Source of the DNA: Salinibacterium xinjiangense
Lineage (GTDB): Bacteria > Actinomycetota > Actinomycetes > Actinomycetales > Microbacteriaceae
Direction of reading: 5' to 3'
DNA: 59,075 bases
Assembly (NCBI RefSeq): GCF_014645015.1
Contig: NZ_BMLC01000003.1
Coordinates: 1-59,075 of the forward strand
This document shows positions 11,846 to 20,455 of the stretch, piece by piece. The position numbers and the translations under genes were made by a program. Below the pieces are notes generated by a model. The model worked only from the letters and a program-made list of their open reading frames with translations. It was not told where the DNA came from and made no database searches. Each line of letters starts with the position of its first letter. The stretch's first letter is position 1.

Positions 11846-12681
11846 TGAGCAACGGCAGCAGCAGTGACAGCAACAGCAATGGCAGCGACGCACCGAACCC
11901 CGAGGGCGAGCGGCTGCAGAAGGTCATGGCGGCGGCGGGTGTTGCCTCGCGCCGGGTATCCGAAGACCTGATCGCGCAGGGGCGTGTCACCGTCAACGGC
12001 GAGATCGTCACAGAGCCGGGCCGGCGCGTGCTGTCGACAGACAGGGTGACAGTCGACGGCACCGCGATCCAACTCGACACCACCAAGCGATACGTCATGC
12101 TCAACAAACCCATCGGGGTCGTCAGTTCGATGCAGGATGAGGCCGGCCGGCCGGACCTGCGCGAATTCACGCGCGACTACGACGAGCGGCTCTTCAACGT
12201 GGGCAGGCTCGACGCCGGCACGTCCGGCCTCCTCGTGCTCACTAACGACGGAGAGCTCGCACACGTGCTGGCCCATCCATCATTCGGGGTGTCCAAAACC
12301 TACATCGCCAAAGTCTCAGGTTCCATGAGTGCCCAGACTGTCAGCATGCTGACAAAGGGCATCGAGCTCGACGACGGCCCCATCCACGCCGACAAGGCGC
12401 GAATGCTGGGCACGGCATCCGGGGGCGCATCCATGGTGGAGGTAACTCTGCACTCCGGCCGCAACCGCATCGTGCGCAGGATGCTCGACGCCGTCGGTCA
12501 CCCGGTGATCGAGCTGGTGCGGCGCCAGTTCGGACCCCTCCACCTCGGGTCGCTCGGTGTCGGCCGCACCCGTGACCTCACGAAGGCCGAGCTGGGCGAG
12601 TTGCTGACCATTTCCCGGGGTGGCCAGGACGCTGCCGCTCCCGAGGCGCCCGTCGAGCCGGAGAGTAGCGCCCGTGAGTGA
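11845..12681 (+). CDS. rluB: 23S rRNA pseudouridine synthase RluB-type
   Basis: A 278-residue RsuA-family enzyme. A Ser/Asn-rich tip is followed by an S4 domain (ERLQKVMAAAGVASRR) and the catalytic domain with D123 in GRLDAGTSGLLVLTNDGE. Later conserved blocks include VEVTLHSGRNRIVRRMLDAVGHPV. It probably modifies 23S rRNA U2605. The scpA-scpB-rluB order is widely conserved. The 3' end overlaps tyrA by 8 bp. Confidence 0.93.
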
Positions 12682-13765
12682 CCGCCGGCTGGAAGGTCCG
12701 GTGCGGATCGTGGGGGCTGGACTCCTCGGGGCGAGCATCGGTCTTGCGCTGAGGGAGCGCGGCGTCGACGTCATTCTCGACGACGTGTCGCCGTCCGCAC
12801 TCGACCTCGCGATCGACTACGGCGCCGGCCGGCCAGCCGCTGACGGCGACCTGCCCGCACTCGTCGTGGTCTGCGTGCCGCCCGATGTGGTTGCGCGGGT
12901 GGTGGCGGCGGAGCTCGCCGCACACCCGATCGCGCTGGTGACGGATGTCGCCAGCGTCAAGGTGGCCCCGCTCGAACAGCTGCGCGCACTGGGTGTGGAC
13001 CTCTCCCGGTACATCGGTTCACATCCGATGGCGGGCCGCGAACGAAGCGGAGCGATTTCGGCCAGGGCCGACCTCTTCATCGGCCGACCCTGGGTGATCG
13101 CCGGTCACGACGCCATCAGCTACGGCAGGGCAGCCCAGGTTGAACAGCTCGCCCTCGACCTCGGGGCGATCCCGATGGAGATGACGGCTGGGGAGCACGA
13201 TCGCAATGTCGCCCTCGTCTCGCACACTCCGCAGGTCGTGGCATCCCTTCTGGCGCGCAGGCTTTCCGGAGCCACCGATTCCGCTGTCGCGCTAGCCGGC
13301 CAGGGCCTGCGTGACACCACACGCATCGCGTCGAGCGAACCCGAGCTCTGGGTACAAATCCTGGGTGCCAACGCCGAGCCGGTCGCAGAGATCCTGGCGG
13401 CATTCCGCGACGACCTCGACGCGATGATCGCCGCCCTCCAGCAGCCGACGGCACCGGGAGCCCGCCGCGCCATCGCCGAATCGCTCGCCGGTGGCAACGC
13501 GGGCGTTGCCCGCATTCCCGGCAAGCATGGCCAGGCGAGTCACTTCAGCCAGATCGTCGTGAAGGTGGATGACACCCCGGGCGAGCTTGCGCGGCTGCTC
13601 ACCGACATCGGTGAGGCCGGGGTCAACATGGAAGACCTCAGGCTCGAGCATTCACCCGGTGCGCAGATCGGCCTTGCCGAGATCTCGGTGCTGCCCGAAG
13701 TCGAAGAACGACTCGTCTCGGAGCTGTCGGCCCGGGGCTGGAAGATTGCAGGAGCATTCGCATGA
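12674..13765 (+). CDS. tyrA: prephenate dehydrogenase with C-terminal ACT domain
   Basis: A 363-residue NAD(P)-dependent enzyme of tyrosine synthesis. The Rossmann motif [10 protein letters not shown] is at the N-terminus, [11 protein letters not shown] carries the catalytic His, and [12 protein letters not shown] follows. The last 75 residues form an ACT domain ([18 protein letters not shown]), so tyrosine feedback is likely. The GTG start is in the rluB tail. The gene sits between rluB and cmk, a position M. tuberculosis does not use. Confidence 0.92.
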   Translation: MSDRRLEGPVRIVGAGLLGASIGLALRERGVDVILDDVSPSALDLAIDYGAGRPAADGDLPALVVVCVPPDVVARVVAAELAAHPIALVTDVASVKVAPLEQLRALGVDLSRYIGSHPMAGRERSGAISARADLFIGRPWVIAGHDAISYGRAAQVEQLALDLGAIPMEMTAGEHDRNVALVSHTPQVVASLLARRLSGATDSAVALAGQGLRDTTRIASSEPELWVQILGANAEPVAEILAAFRDDLDAMIAALQQPTAPGARRAIAESLAGGNAGVARIPGKHGQASHFSQIVVKVDDTPGELARLLTDIGEAGVNMEDLRLEHSPGAQIGLAEISVLPEVEERLVSELSARGWKIAGAFA

Positions 13766-14502
13766 ACACGACCGTCGTCGCGATCGATGGCCCAGCGGGG
13801 AGCGGCAAGTCGAGCGTGTCCAAAGCCGCAGCGGCGAAACTCGGGTTCGCCTATCTCGACACGGGAGCCGCGTATCGGGCGCTGGCGTGGTTCTGCCTGG
13901 AGCGCGGTATCGACACCGTCGGTGCTGACGGCATCACGGATGCCCTGTCGGAGTTCGACTTTTCGATCGGCACCGACCCCGACGCATATTTCGTACGCGT
14001 CGGCGGTGACGACGTGACCGGCGACATCCGGGAGCCCCGCGTCACGAAGATCGTCAGTAGCGTAGCGAGGGTTCCCGAGGTGCGCAGCTATCTGGTGGCG
14101 CTGTTCCGGAAGATCATGGCGGGCGTGCCGAACGGCGGGATCATCGTCGAGGGCCGCGACATCACCACGGTCGTGGCGCCCGATGCGAGAGTGCGGATTC
14201 TGCTCACGGCAACCGAAGAAGCTAGAATGGGCAGGCGTTCTGCTGAACTCACCGGGGTCGACGCCTCGACCACAGCACGGGAGCTCAGTTCCCGGGACGC
14301 GCAGGATTCGCGTGTCGTGGACTTCATGAACGCCGCAGATGGTGTCACCACCATCGATTCCACCGATCTCGACTTCGAACAGACCGTGCAGGCTGTCGTG
14401 GGTCTCGTGCACAGTGCTGTTGATAAGCGCGGTGCTGTTGATAAGCACCGTGAAGCTGACAAGCACAGTGCAGTTGATAAGCACCGTCCGCATAACCCCT
14501 AA
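13762..14502 (+). CDS. cmk: cytidylate kinase with repetitive C-terminal tail
   Basis: A 246-residue (d)CMP kinase. The P-loop GPAGSGKS is at 10-17, followed by [13 protein letters not shown] and the conserved [13 protein letters not shown] and SRDAQDSR blocks. After the normal end of the fold near residue 217, the protein carries four 6-residue units of the type SAVDKH and a short end. Family members usually stop near 220-230 residues. ATGA overlap with tyrA; der follows 9 bp downstream. Confidence 0.93.
   Translation: MNTTVVAIDGPAGSGKSSVSKAAAAKLGFAYLDTGAAYRALAWFCLERGIDTVGADGITDALSEFDFSIGTDPDAYFVRVGGDDVTGDIREPRVTKIVSSVARVPEVRSYLVALFRKIMAGVPNGGIIVEGRDITTVVAPDARVRILLTATEEARMGRRSAELTGVDASTTARELSSRDAQDSRVVDFMNAADGVTTIDSTDLDFEQTVQAVVGLVHSAVDKRGAVDKHREADKHSAVDKHRPHNP
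14413..14484 (+). repeat. 4 x 18-bp imperfect tandem repeat in the cmk 3' end
   Basis: Units at 14413-14430, 14431-14448, 14449-14466 and 14467-14484 share the form NGTGCTGTTGATAAGCAC and stay in frame, giving [18 protein letters not shown] and SAVDKH. The unit is unlike the rest of cmk in composition. Confidence 0.88.
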
Positions 14503-14511
14503 GGAAAAGCC

Positions 14512-16035
14512 ATGGCTGACGACACCGCCTCCGCAAAAGACGACTTCCCGCAGATCGACGAGGCGCTCGCCGAGCGCATCAGGGGCATCGACGACGACGA
14601 GGCCACCCAGCGGGCCAGCGCGCTGCGCCAGGGTCTCGCCGACTATGACCTCGACGACGAAGACTTCGGCATTCTCGATCTCGCATCCGAAGACCCTGAC
14701 GCGATCGTCTACCTGCCAGCGCTTCCGGTGCTCGCGATCGTGGGTCGACCGAACGTCGGCAAGTCCGCGCTCGTCAACCGCATCATCGGTCGTCGCGAGG
14801 CCGTCGTCCAGGACACTCCCGGCGTCACGCGTGACCGCGTCAACTACAAGGCCGAATGGGCTGACCGCTCCTTCACCATCGTCGACACCGGTGGTTGGGA
14901 GCCGGACGCCAAGGGCATCAACGCCTCCGTAGCGGCGCAGGCCGAGATCGCGATCGACCTGGCAGACGCCGTGCTGTTCGTCGTCGACGCCACGGTGGGA
15001 GCGACATCCACCGATGAGCACGTCGTTCGCATGCTGCGCGCTACCAGGAAGCCCGTCATCCTCGTCGGCAATAAGGTCGACGACGTGCACCAGGAACCGG
15101 ATGCCGCAGCGCTCTGGTCTCTCGGACTCGGCGAGCCGTGGCCCGTCTCGGCCGTCCACGGCCGTGGTGTTGCTGACCTGCTCGATCACGTCCTGACGAT
15201 CCTTCCGGAGATCTCCGCCGTAGCCAAGGAGGAGGTGGGTGGACCGCGTCGCGTCGCCATCCTCGGGAAGCCGAACGTTGGAAAGTCGAGCCTGCTCAAC
15301 AAGACTGCCGGGGAGGAGCGAGTCGTCGTCAACGAGATGGCCGGCACCACCCGTGATCCCGTCGATGAGCAGATCGAGCTGGGCGGTAAGTTCTGGCGCT
15401 TCGTCGACACCGCCGGAATTCGTCGCCGCGTCAACCTCTCCCAGGGTGCAGATTTCTACGCCACCCTGCGTACCTCAGCCGCGTTAGAGAAGGCGGAAGT
15501 CGCCGTCGTCGTCATCGACGTGTCTGCACCGATCAGTGTGCAGGATCTCAAGATCGTCGATCTCGTGCTCGAATCCGGTCGCGCGCTCGTGCTGGCCTAC
15601 AACAAGTGGGACCTGCTCGACGACGAGCGCCGCGTGTACCTCGAGCGTGAGATCGAACAGGACCTCTCTCATGTGTCGTGGGCTCCCCGCGTGAACATCT
15701 CGGCCAAGACCGGTCGCCACCTCGAGAAGCTCGTTCCGGCCCTTGAACTCGCGCTCGCCTCCTGGGACACCCGCATCCCGACAGGCAAGTTCAATGCCCT
15801 GCTCGCCGAACTCACGCAGGAGCACCCGCACCCCGTACGCGGAGGCAAGCAGCCGCGCATCCTGTTCGGCACACAGGCAGCATCGCGCCCGCCGACGTTC
15901 GTGCTGTTCACCACCGGATTCCTCGATCCGCAGTACCGCCGGTTCATCACGCGTCGCCTGCGTGAGATCTTCGGCTTCGAGGGCAGCCCCATCAACGTGA
16001 ACATGCGAGTGCGGGAGAAGCGCAAGCGCACCTGA
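14512..16035 (+). CDS. der: ribosome biogenesis GTPase Der (EngA)
   Basis: A 507-residue tandem GTPase needed for 50S assembly. An acidic extension of about 70 residues, common in actinobacteria, precedes G domain 1 (GRPNVGKS 78-85, DTGGWE) and G domain 2 (GKPNVGKS 252-259, [13 protein letters not shown]). A C-terminal KH-like domain ends in an Arg/Lys tail. The ATG follows AAGGAAAAGCC. It closes the core block. Confidence 0.96.
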   Translation: MADDTASAKDDFPQIDEALAERIRGIDDDEATQRASALRQGLADYDLDDEDFGILDLASEDPDAIVYLPALPVLAIVGRPNVGKSALVNRIIGRREAVVQDTPGVTRDRVNYKAEWADRSFTIVDTGGWEPDAKGINASVAAQAEIAIDLADAVLFVVDATVGATSTDEHVVRMLRATRKPVILVGNKVDDVHQEPDAAALWSLGLGEPWPVSAVHGRGVADLLDHVLTILPEISAVAKEEVGGPRRVAILGKPNVGKSSLLNKTAGEERVVVNEMAGTTRDPVDEQIELGGKFWRFVDTAGIRRRVNLSQGADFYATLRTSAALEKAEVAVVVIDVSAPISVQDLKIVDLVLESGRALVLAYNKWDLLDDERRVYLEREIEQDLSHVSWAPRVNISAKTGRHLEKLVPALELALASWDTRIPTGKFNALLAELTQEHPHPVRGGKQPRILFGTQAASRPPTFVLFTTGFLDPQYRRFITRRLREIFGFEGSPINVNMRVREKRKRT

Positions 16036-16081
16036 CCCGGATAGACCCGGTGGCCGTCACTGATTCGCCAGCGTGATCGGC

Positions 16082-16087
16082 TAACGT
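16082..16087 (+). promoter_or_regulatory. -10 element for the second nudix gene
   Basis: TAACGT stands 7 bp before the ATG at 16095 with no ribosome binding site between, as in a leaderless transcript. Confidence 0.5.
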
Positions 16088-16094
16088 CGAGTTC

Positions 16095-16577
16095 ATGGAT
16101 CCGCTCCCCAACAGCCTCCCCCGCCGACCACGAGGACCGGGCGACGAGTGGGTGTACGGCGAGAACGGTGAGAAGTTCTGGGGCAGTTTCGGTGCTGCCG
16201 GGCTACTGGTCTGGCATCGCGATCTCGGAGTTCTTCTGCAGCATCGCTCCCTGTGGAGTCATTTCGGTGGAACGTGGGGCCTTCCCGGCGGTGCGCTCAA
16301 ACCCGACGAGGGTGCGATTGCGGGTGCGATGCGGGAGGCCAACGAGGAAGCCGGTGTCGACCCCGAGCTGTTGCGGGTGATGTTCTCCACCGTGCTGGAC
16401 AGGGGCGTCTGGACGTACACCACGATCGTTGCGGAAGCCATGGTGGTGTTCGAGCCGGTCATCGGCGACGCAGAGAGCGTCGCGCTCGCGTGGGTGGCAT
16501 TGGACGACGTGGTCGGGCTGCCGCTTCATCCGGGATTCGAAGCCACCTGGGTGGATCTCAGGTCCCGGCTGGTCTGA
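16095..16577 (+). CDS. nudix hydrolase, substrate unknown
   Basis: A 160-residue nudix protein with the box starting at GGALKPDEGAIAGAMREANEEAG (residues about 64-86; all consensus Gly, Glu and REANEEAG residues present). The N-terminal part is short and contains EKFWGSFGAAGLLVWH. It may clean up oxidised or non-canonical nucleotides, but the substrate cannot be read from the sequence. Single gene with its own promoter, convergent with the DUF3515 gene. Confidence 0.82.
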   Translation: MDPLPNSLPRRPRGPGDEWVYGENGEKFWGSFGAAGLLVWHRDLGVLLQHRSLWSHFGGTWGLPGGALKPDEGAIAGAMREANEEAGVDPELLRVMFSTVLDRGVWTYTTIVAEAMVVFEPVIGDAESVALAWVALDDVVGLPLHPGFEATWVDLRSRLV

Positions 16578-16598
16578 CTTTCGGTGCCCGCGCCTCGC

Positions 16599-17099
16599 TC
16601 AGCTGCCGGCAACCTCCGGCGAGACGCATGTGCGATCGGCCGGGATCTCGCTGACCGAGGCAGCCAGCTCGCTGAGCACATCGAAACCGGAGACCCCATC
16701 GTTGGTCACGTCAGGGTTGCCATCGCTGTCGATGATCACCTCGACAGCGGGGGTACGGCCGTAGGTGGTGAAGACGAAGTTGGGGTCATTGCTGTCGTCG
16801 CGCAACCAGTCGATGCCGTCGACGGTGATGCACGGAAGCGTCGCGGTGGGCGCAGGAGACGGAACCCCGCACCGTAGCAGTACGAACGCGGGTTGGCCCC
16901 AGGCGGCCGTCGACTGGGCGTCGGTCTCGCGGGCCGCCAGTTCGCCCACGGTGTCGGGCAGTCGCACCATGGCGGGTGCGCATGCGGGATTCGCGGCGTC
17001 ATCCGCGGCATCCAGCACGACCGCGGGCGTGCACCCCACCAACAGCAGCAGGAGGGGTGCGGTCAGCGCAATGACCAGGGTTGCGCGGGTCGATCTCAT
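16599..17099 (-). CDS. DUF3515 family lipoprotein
   Basis: A 166-residue secreted protein. Residues 1-23 form a lipoprotein signal peptide with lipobox LVGC (C23). The mature part has several Cys, a DTVGELAARETDAQSTAAWGQ-type region and WLRDDSNDPNFVFTTYGR, features of the actinobacterial DUF3515 family. The function is unknown. Divergent from thiL with only 25 bp between the starts. An in-frame extension upstream of the ATG would run into thiL and is rejected. Confidence 0.75.
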   Translation of the reverse strand: MRSTRATLVIALTAPLLLLLVGCTPAVVLDAADDAANPACAPAMVRLPDTVGELAARETDAQSTAAWGQPAFVLLRCGVPSPAPTATLPCITVDGIDWLRDDSNDPNFVFTTYGRTPAVEVIIDSDGNPDVTNDGVSGFDVLSELAASVSEIPADRTCVSPEVAGS

Positions 17100-17107
17100 C
17101 GGAATCC

Positions 17108-17117
17108 AGGTTACCGT
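17108..17117. promoter_or_regulatory. overlapping divergent -10 elements (DUF3515 and thiL)
   Basis: On + TACCGT (17112-17117) is 7 bp before the thiL ATG. On - TAACCT (17113-17108) is 8 bp before the DUF3515 ATG. The two hexamers share two bases, so both promoters cannot be occupied at once. Confidence 0.5.
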
Positions 17118-17124
17118 GTGAAGT

Positions 17125-18153
17125 ATGACGACTGCTGAGATCCCTGGGCCTGCTGAGATCTCCGGCCCGGCCGGGACTCTCGGCATCCTCGACACTCTCG
17201 GCAGCCTCGGAGAGCAGGCGGTTCTGGCACGGATCTTCCCTCGGCTTCCCGCGGCGGCGAGCGAGCTACTCGGGCCCGGTGATGACGCAGCGGTGGTCGC
17301 TGCACCGGACGGCAGGGTCGTGATAACGACGGACATGATGATCCACGGCCCGGATTTCAGGCTCGCGTGGTCGACCCCTTATGACCTGGGATGGAAGGCC
17401 GCGGCATCCAACCTCTCTGATATTGCGGCCATGGGAGCCGTGCCGACTGCGCTCGTCGTGGCGCTCGCCGTGCCCGCAGACACTCCCGTGCTCGTGCTCG
17501 AGCAGTTCAGTGACGGGCTTCGCCATGGCTGCGACTCGCTCGCCCCGGGCTGTGGAGTCGTCGGCGGTGATCTCTCTGTCTCGACGGTGTTCACTATCGC
17601 CGTGACAGCCCTCGGCGACCTCGAGGGCCGTGCGCCGGTGCTCCGTTCCGGTGCCGTGGTGGGTGACGTCGTGGCGGTGTCTGGCGTGCTGGGGGCCGCC
17701 GCCGAGGGGCTGCGACTGCTGTTCGAGCACGGAACCGTCGACTCGGTTCCGGATGTCGCATCCGCCGCCCGGCTCAGGCTCGAGCACGCCGCCGCCATCG
17801 CCGCCCAACTGGCGCCCCAGCCCCCGATCGCCGACGGGCCCGCCGCCGCGATCGCCGGAGCGACCGCCATGCTCGACCTCAGCGACGGGCTCGCCATCGA
17901 CGCACGTCGGCTTGCCGCGGCCAGTGGCGTAGCGCTCGACCTGTCGAGTGCGGCCGTGGGCGGAAAGCTGCAGCTCGATGGGGGAGAGGATCACAGCCTG
18001 CTCGCCACGTTCCCGGCGACGACGATTCTGCCGGGCGGTTTCCGGGCGATCGGGATGGTCGTGGCCGGTGTCGGGGTGCTGGTCGACGGCGAACCGTACA
18101 TCGAATCGAGCGGCTGGGACCCGTACCGCGGGTGGGATGGCGAGGCCGGCTGA
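17125..18153 (+). CDS. thiL: thiamine-monophosphate kinase
   Basis: A 342-residue kinase making thiamine diphosphate from the monophosphate. After a Gly/Ile-rich N-terminal stretch come GPGDDAAVV, TTDMMIHGPDF, DLGWKAAASNLSDIAAMGA, GGDLS and LDLSDGLAIDARRLA, all ThiL signatures. It is somewhat longer at the N-terminus than typical because of a 20-residue low-complexity start. Convergent with rsmD. Confidence 0.92.
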   Translation: MTTAEIPGPAEISGPAGTLGILDTLGSLGEQAVLARIFPRLPAAASELLGPGDDAAVVAAPDGRVVITTDMMIHGPDFRLAWSTPYDLGWKAAASNLSDIAAMGAVPTALVVALAVPADTPVLVLEQFSDGLRHGCDSLAPGCGVVGGDLSVSTVFTIAVTALGDLEGRAPVLRSGAVVGDVVAVSGVLGAAAEGLRLLFEHGTVDSVPDVASAARLRLEHAAAIAAQLAPQPPIADGPAAAIAGATAMLDLSDGLAIDARRLAAASGVALDLSSAAVGGKLQLDGGEDHSLLATFPATTILPGGFRAIGMVVAGVGVLVDGEPYIESSGWDPYRGWDGEAG

Positions 18154-18176
18154 CCTGCGCGGTGCTGTAAGCAGGG

Positions 18177-18734
18177 CTAGAGCGCGCTGAGCCAGTACAG
18201 GGCAGTGTCGCCGTAGTCCTTACGGCGTTCGAGCTCGAGCCCCTCGGGCCACTCCGGTTCCGGGGTGCGCGAACTGCGCTCGAGCACCACGATGGCACCC
18301 GGCGAGAGCCGCGGCACGAGGGCGTCGAGGTTGTGCGCGAGTTCGGGCAGGCCGAGATCGTAGGGCGGATCCATGAACACGAGGTCCCAGAAGGCGCGAG
18401 CCGAGGTCAGAAACGGCTGCACAGCCTGCCCCGACGATTCGATGGCTGGCTTGCTGCCTTTCGGCGCCTGCTTCAGGATGCGCGCAGCGTTCAGTTTGCC
18501 GGTCTGGATGAAGCGGTCGACGAGTGTCACGTGGGTCGCGCCGCGGGACGCCGCCTCGAGCCCCAGCGCGCCCGATCCGGCGTACAGGTCGAGCACCCGC
18601 AATCCGGCAATGGCGTCTCTCGCCTCGAGCGCGGAAAAGATCGCCTCACGAACGCGGTCACTGGTGGGCCTGGTGCCGGATCCGGGCACGACGATGGTGA
18701 GCGATCCTGCCCACCCTGCGATTATCCGGGTCAT
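18177..18734 (-). CDS. rsmD: 16S rRNA (guanine(966)-N(2))-methyltransferase RsmD
   Basis: A 185-residue SAM-dependent enzyme. It starts MTRIIAGWAGS and contains RPTSDRVREAIFSALE, SAM motif LDLYAGSGALGLEAASRGA and catalytic DPPYDLGL. In many actinobacteria rsmD lies beside coaD and recG. Here all three are near each other, but rsmD is inverted and shares a unit with the upstream M50 protease (8-bp gap). Confidence 0.92.
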   Translation of the reverse strand: MTRIIAGWAGSLTIVVPGSGTRPTSDRVREAIFSALEARDAIAGLRVLDLYAGSGALGLEAASRGATHVTLVDRFIQTGKLNAARILKQAPKGSKPAIESSGQAVQPFLTSARAFWDLVFMDPPYDLGLPELAHNLDALVPRLSPGAIVVLERSSRTPEPEWPEGLELERRKDYGDTALYWLSAL

Positions 18735-18742
18735 AGCGGCAG

Positions 18743-19537
18743 TCAAATCCAGAAACGGAAGAGGGCGAACCCGCTGCCGACGAAGACGGAGGGAACGCCC
18801 AGGAACGAGGTGAGCCCGATGATCGCGGTGAAGAACGCGGCATTGATGGCGGGCACCCACAGCAGGGCGAACAGACCGAAGATGGCGAATGGCGCGATCG
18901 GTGCAACCGCCGCCAGGGCACGGTCAGAGAGGTAAGGCTCGATAATTCCGAACCCGTCGAGGCCAGGCACAGGCAGCAAATTGAGCACGGCCGCCGTGAC
19001 CTGGAGAAACAGCAGGAACGACAGCGTGAACCAGAAAGGGCTCGTGCCCTGCCTGAAGCCCAGTGCGAGGGCCAGTACCAGCGCGATCGCCAGGTTGGTG
19101 AGCGGTCCCGCAGCCGAGACAGCCGAGGTGGCGAAACGGGTTCGGATCGCCGCTCGATTGATGAACACTGCGCCGCCCGGAAGCCCGATCCCACCGGCGA
19201 TGAGGAAGACGAGAGGAAGCACGAGGCTGTAGACCACGTGGGTGTAGCGCAGGGGATCGAGTGTGAGGTAGCCGCGGTGTACGACAGAGACGTCGCCGTT
19301 GCGGTACGCCACGAGGGCATGAGCGAATTCATGAAGTGACAGCGAGACGATCCAGAAGAGCAGCACGAACACGAACGACATGATGGCGGGAGGGCCGATC
19401 CCCGACCAGAGCGCCCAGCCCGACACGATTGCACCCCCGACGAGCGCGAGAAAGATCGGCGATGGACGGTGACCGGAGTGCGGGGGTGTGGATGTCGGGC
19501 CAGACTCCTCGCGGTCCTCGCTGCCGGTTCCACTCAT
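18743..19537 (-). CDS. M50 family site-2-protease-like membrane protein
   Basis: A 264-residue integral membrane metalloprotease homologue with about six hydrophobic segments. Zinc site H69-E70-F-A-H73 and the second motif NLLPVPGLDG (N186, D194) are complete, so it should be active in the membrane. It resembles the minimal Rv2625/SpoIVFB-type group without PDZ or CBS domains. The substrate is unknown. A start at 19591 would add 18 residues lying over short tandem repeats, so the ATG at 19537 is preferred. Confidence 0.85.
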   Translation of the reverse strand: MSGTGSEDREESGPTSTPPHSGHRPSPIFLALVGGAIVSGWALWSGIGPPAIMSFVFVLLFWIVSLSLHEFAHALVAYRNGDVSVVHRGYLTLDPLRYTHVVYSLVLPLVFLIAGGIGLPGGAVFINRAAIRTRFATSAVSAAGPLTNLAIALVLALALGFRQGTSPFWFTLSFLLFLQVTAAVLNLLPVPGLDGFGIIEPYLSDRALAAVAPIAPFAIFGLFALLWVPAINAAFFTAIIGLTSFLGVPSVFVGSGFALFRFWI

Positions 19538-19551
19538 CGTCACGCTGGCAA

Positions 19552-19583
19552 TCCTGTCACAGGGCTGTCCTGTCACAGGGCTG
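19552..19583. repeat. 2 x 16-bp perfect tandem repeat
   Basis: TCCTGTCACAGGGCTG is repeated exactly at 19552-19567 and 19568-19583. The core CCTGT-C-ACAGG is an 11-bp palindrome. A related array lies at 20335-20436 on the other side of osmC. Confidence 0.85.
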
Positions 19584-19711
19584 TCGACCATCAGTCGCAG
19601 TGGCCGCCTTGGCGCTCCAGTCGGTCCTCGTGGCGTGCAACAGCCTCAGGCTGCAGTCCTTCACGGCACGGAAGAGGAAGGCGCGTGCTGGTCGGCCTCC
19701 GCCGTGCCGAC

Positions 19712-20188
19712 CTAGACGCGAGCGAGGACCTTGTTTGTCCAGTCGCTTGAGACCTCGACGCCGGCCCGCACGAAAAGCTGGGTCAGTGGGCAGCGACGGC
19801 CCACCTCCGCGACGAACTCATCGAAGGCCGCGTCATTGAGCTCGGTTTCGAGTTCGACCGTCAACTTCACCCGTGAGAAGTTCGGATTGCCCTCTGCCCC
19901 GAGGACCAGCACGGAGTTGTCGAGATCTGCCTCGATACGACCAGTGAACTCGCCCAGCACGATGTTCTGGCCGAGTGCAACGATCTTCGACGTGACCTGG
20001 TTGCACGAGACGTATGCGGCGAGTACGTAATCGAGCGGGCTGGGAGCACTGTCGGTTCCCCCGAACGCAGGGTGGCCTTCCGCGCGGATCGTGTGTGCGC
20101 TTCCGGCGATGGAGACTTCCTGGAGCACCCCCTCGCCCGTGGCGGAAAGATCAAAGGCCAGGATGGTGCCTTTTTCGTGGATCGGCAT
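19712..20188 (-). CDS. OsmC family peroxiredoxin-like protein
   Basis: A 158-residue OsmC/Ohr fold protein. Both redox cysteines are present: C62 in YVSCNQVTS and C133 in RRCPLTQLF. Length and motif spacing fit the OsmC-type subgroup that detoxifies organic hydroperoxides. The ATG follows AAGAAGAACACC. It is a single-gene unit, and both its flanks carry the same family of short tandem repeats. Confidence 0.85.
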   Translation of the reverse strand: MPIHEKGTILAFDLSATGEGVLQEVSIAGSAHTIRAEGHPAFGGTDSAPSPLDYVLAAYVSCNQVTSKIVALGQNIVLGEFTGRIEADLDNSVLVLGAEGNPNFSRVKLTVELETELNDAAFDEFVAEVGRRCPLTQLFVRAGVEVSSDWTNKVLARV

Positions 20189-20334
20189 GGTGTTCTTCTT
20201 TCTCGCTGTCGGACTCTGTTACCCGTCACGATAGGGGGGCGAATTCCCGCGTCGCTGAAGATGACAGATTGTTTCCTGCGGCCCCAGACGCTCTCGCACG
20301 TGATCGGTCGGTATGCCCGCGCTCGACATGGTCA

Positions 20335-20436
20335 TGTCACCGCGCTGTCCATGTCACGGGGCTCTCCCGTCACGGGGCTCCTGTCCTCGCGCTCCTGTCC
20401 TCGCGCTCCTGTCCTCGCGCTCCTGTCACAGGGCGC
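20335..20436. repeat. 14-16 bp tandem repeat array between osmC and recG
   Basis: Three exact copies of CTGTCCTCGCGCTC lie at 20381-20394, 20395-20408 and 20409-20422. Diverged copies with TGTCACGGGGCTC flank them on the left (20335-20380), and CTGTCACAGGGCGC flanks on the right (20423-20436). The array ends 7 bp before the recG -10 element. Confidence 0.85.
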
Positions 20437-20443
20437 TGGCGGG

Positions 20444-20449
20444 TAGCGT
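20444..20449 (+). promoter_or_regulatory. -10 element, leaderless recG promoter
   Basis: TAGCGT is followed by 6 bp and the GTG start at 20456. The -35 region falls inside the tandem repeat array, so repeat number may change promoter strength. Confidence 0.55.
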
Positions 20450-20455
20450 TGGATC

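Noticed and set aside
13540-15189. A 549-codon open frame antisense to tyrA, cmk and der
   Set aside because: It crosses three well-identified genes and shows no recognisable domain.
19552-20436. Insertion sequence or transposon around osmC
   Set aside because: No transposase and no terminal inverted repeats; the flanking repeats are short tandem units in direct orientation.
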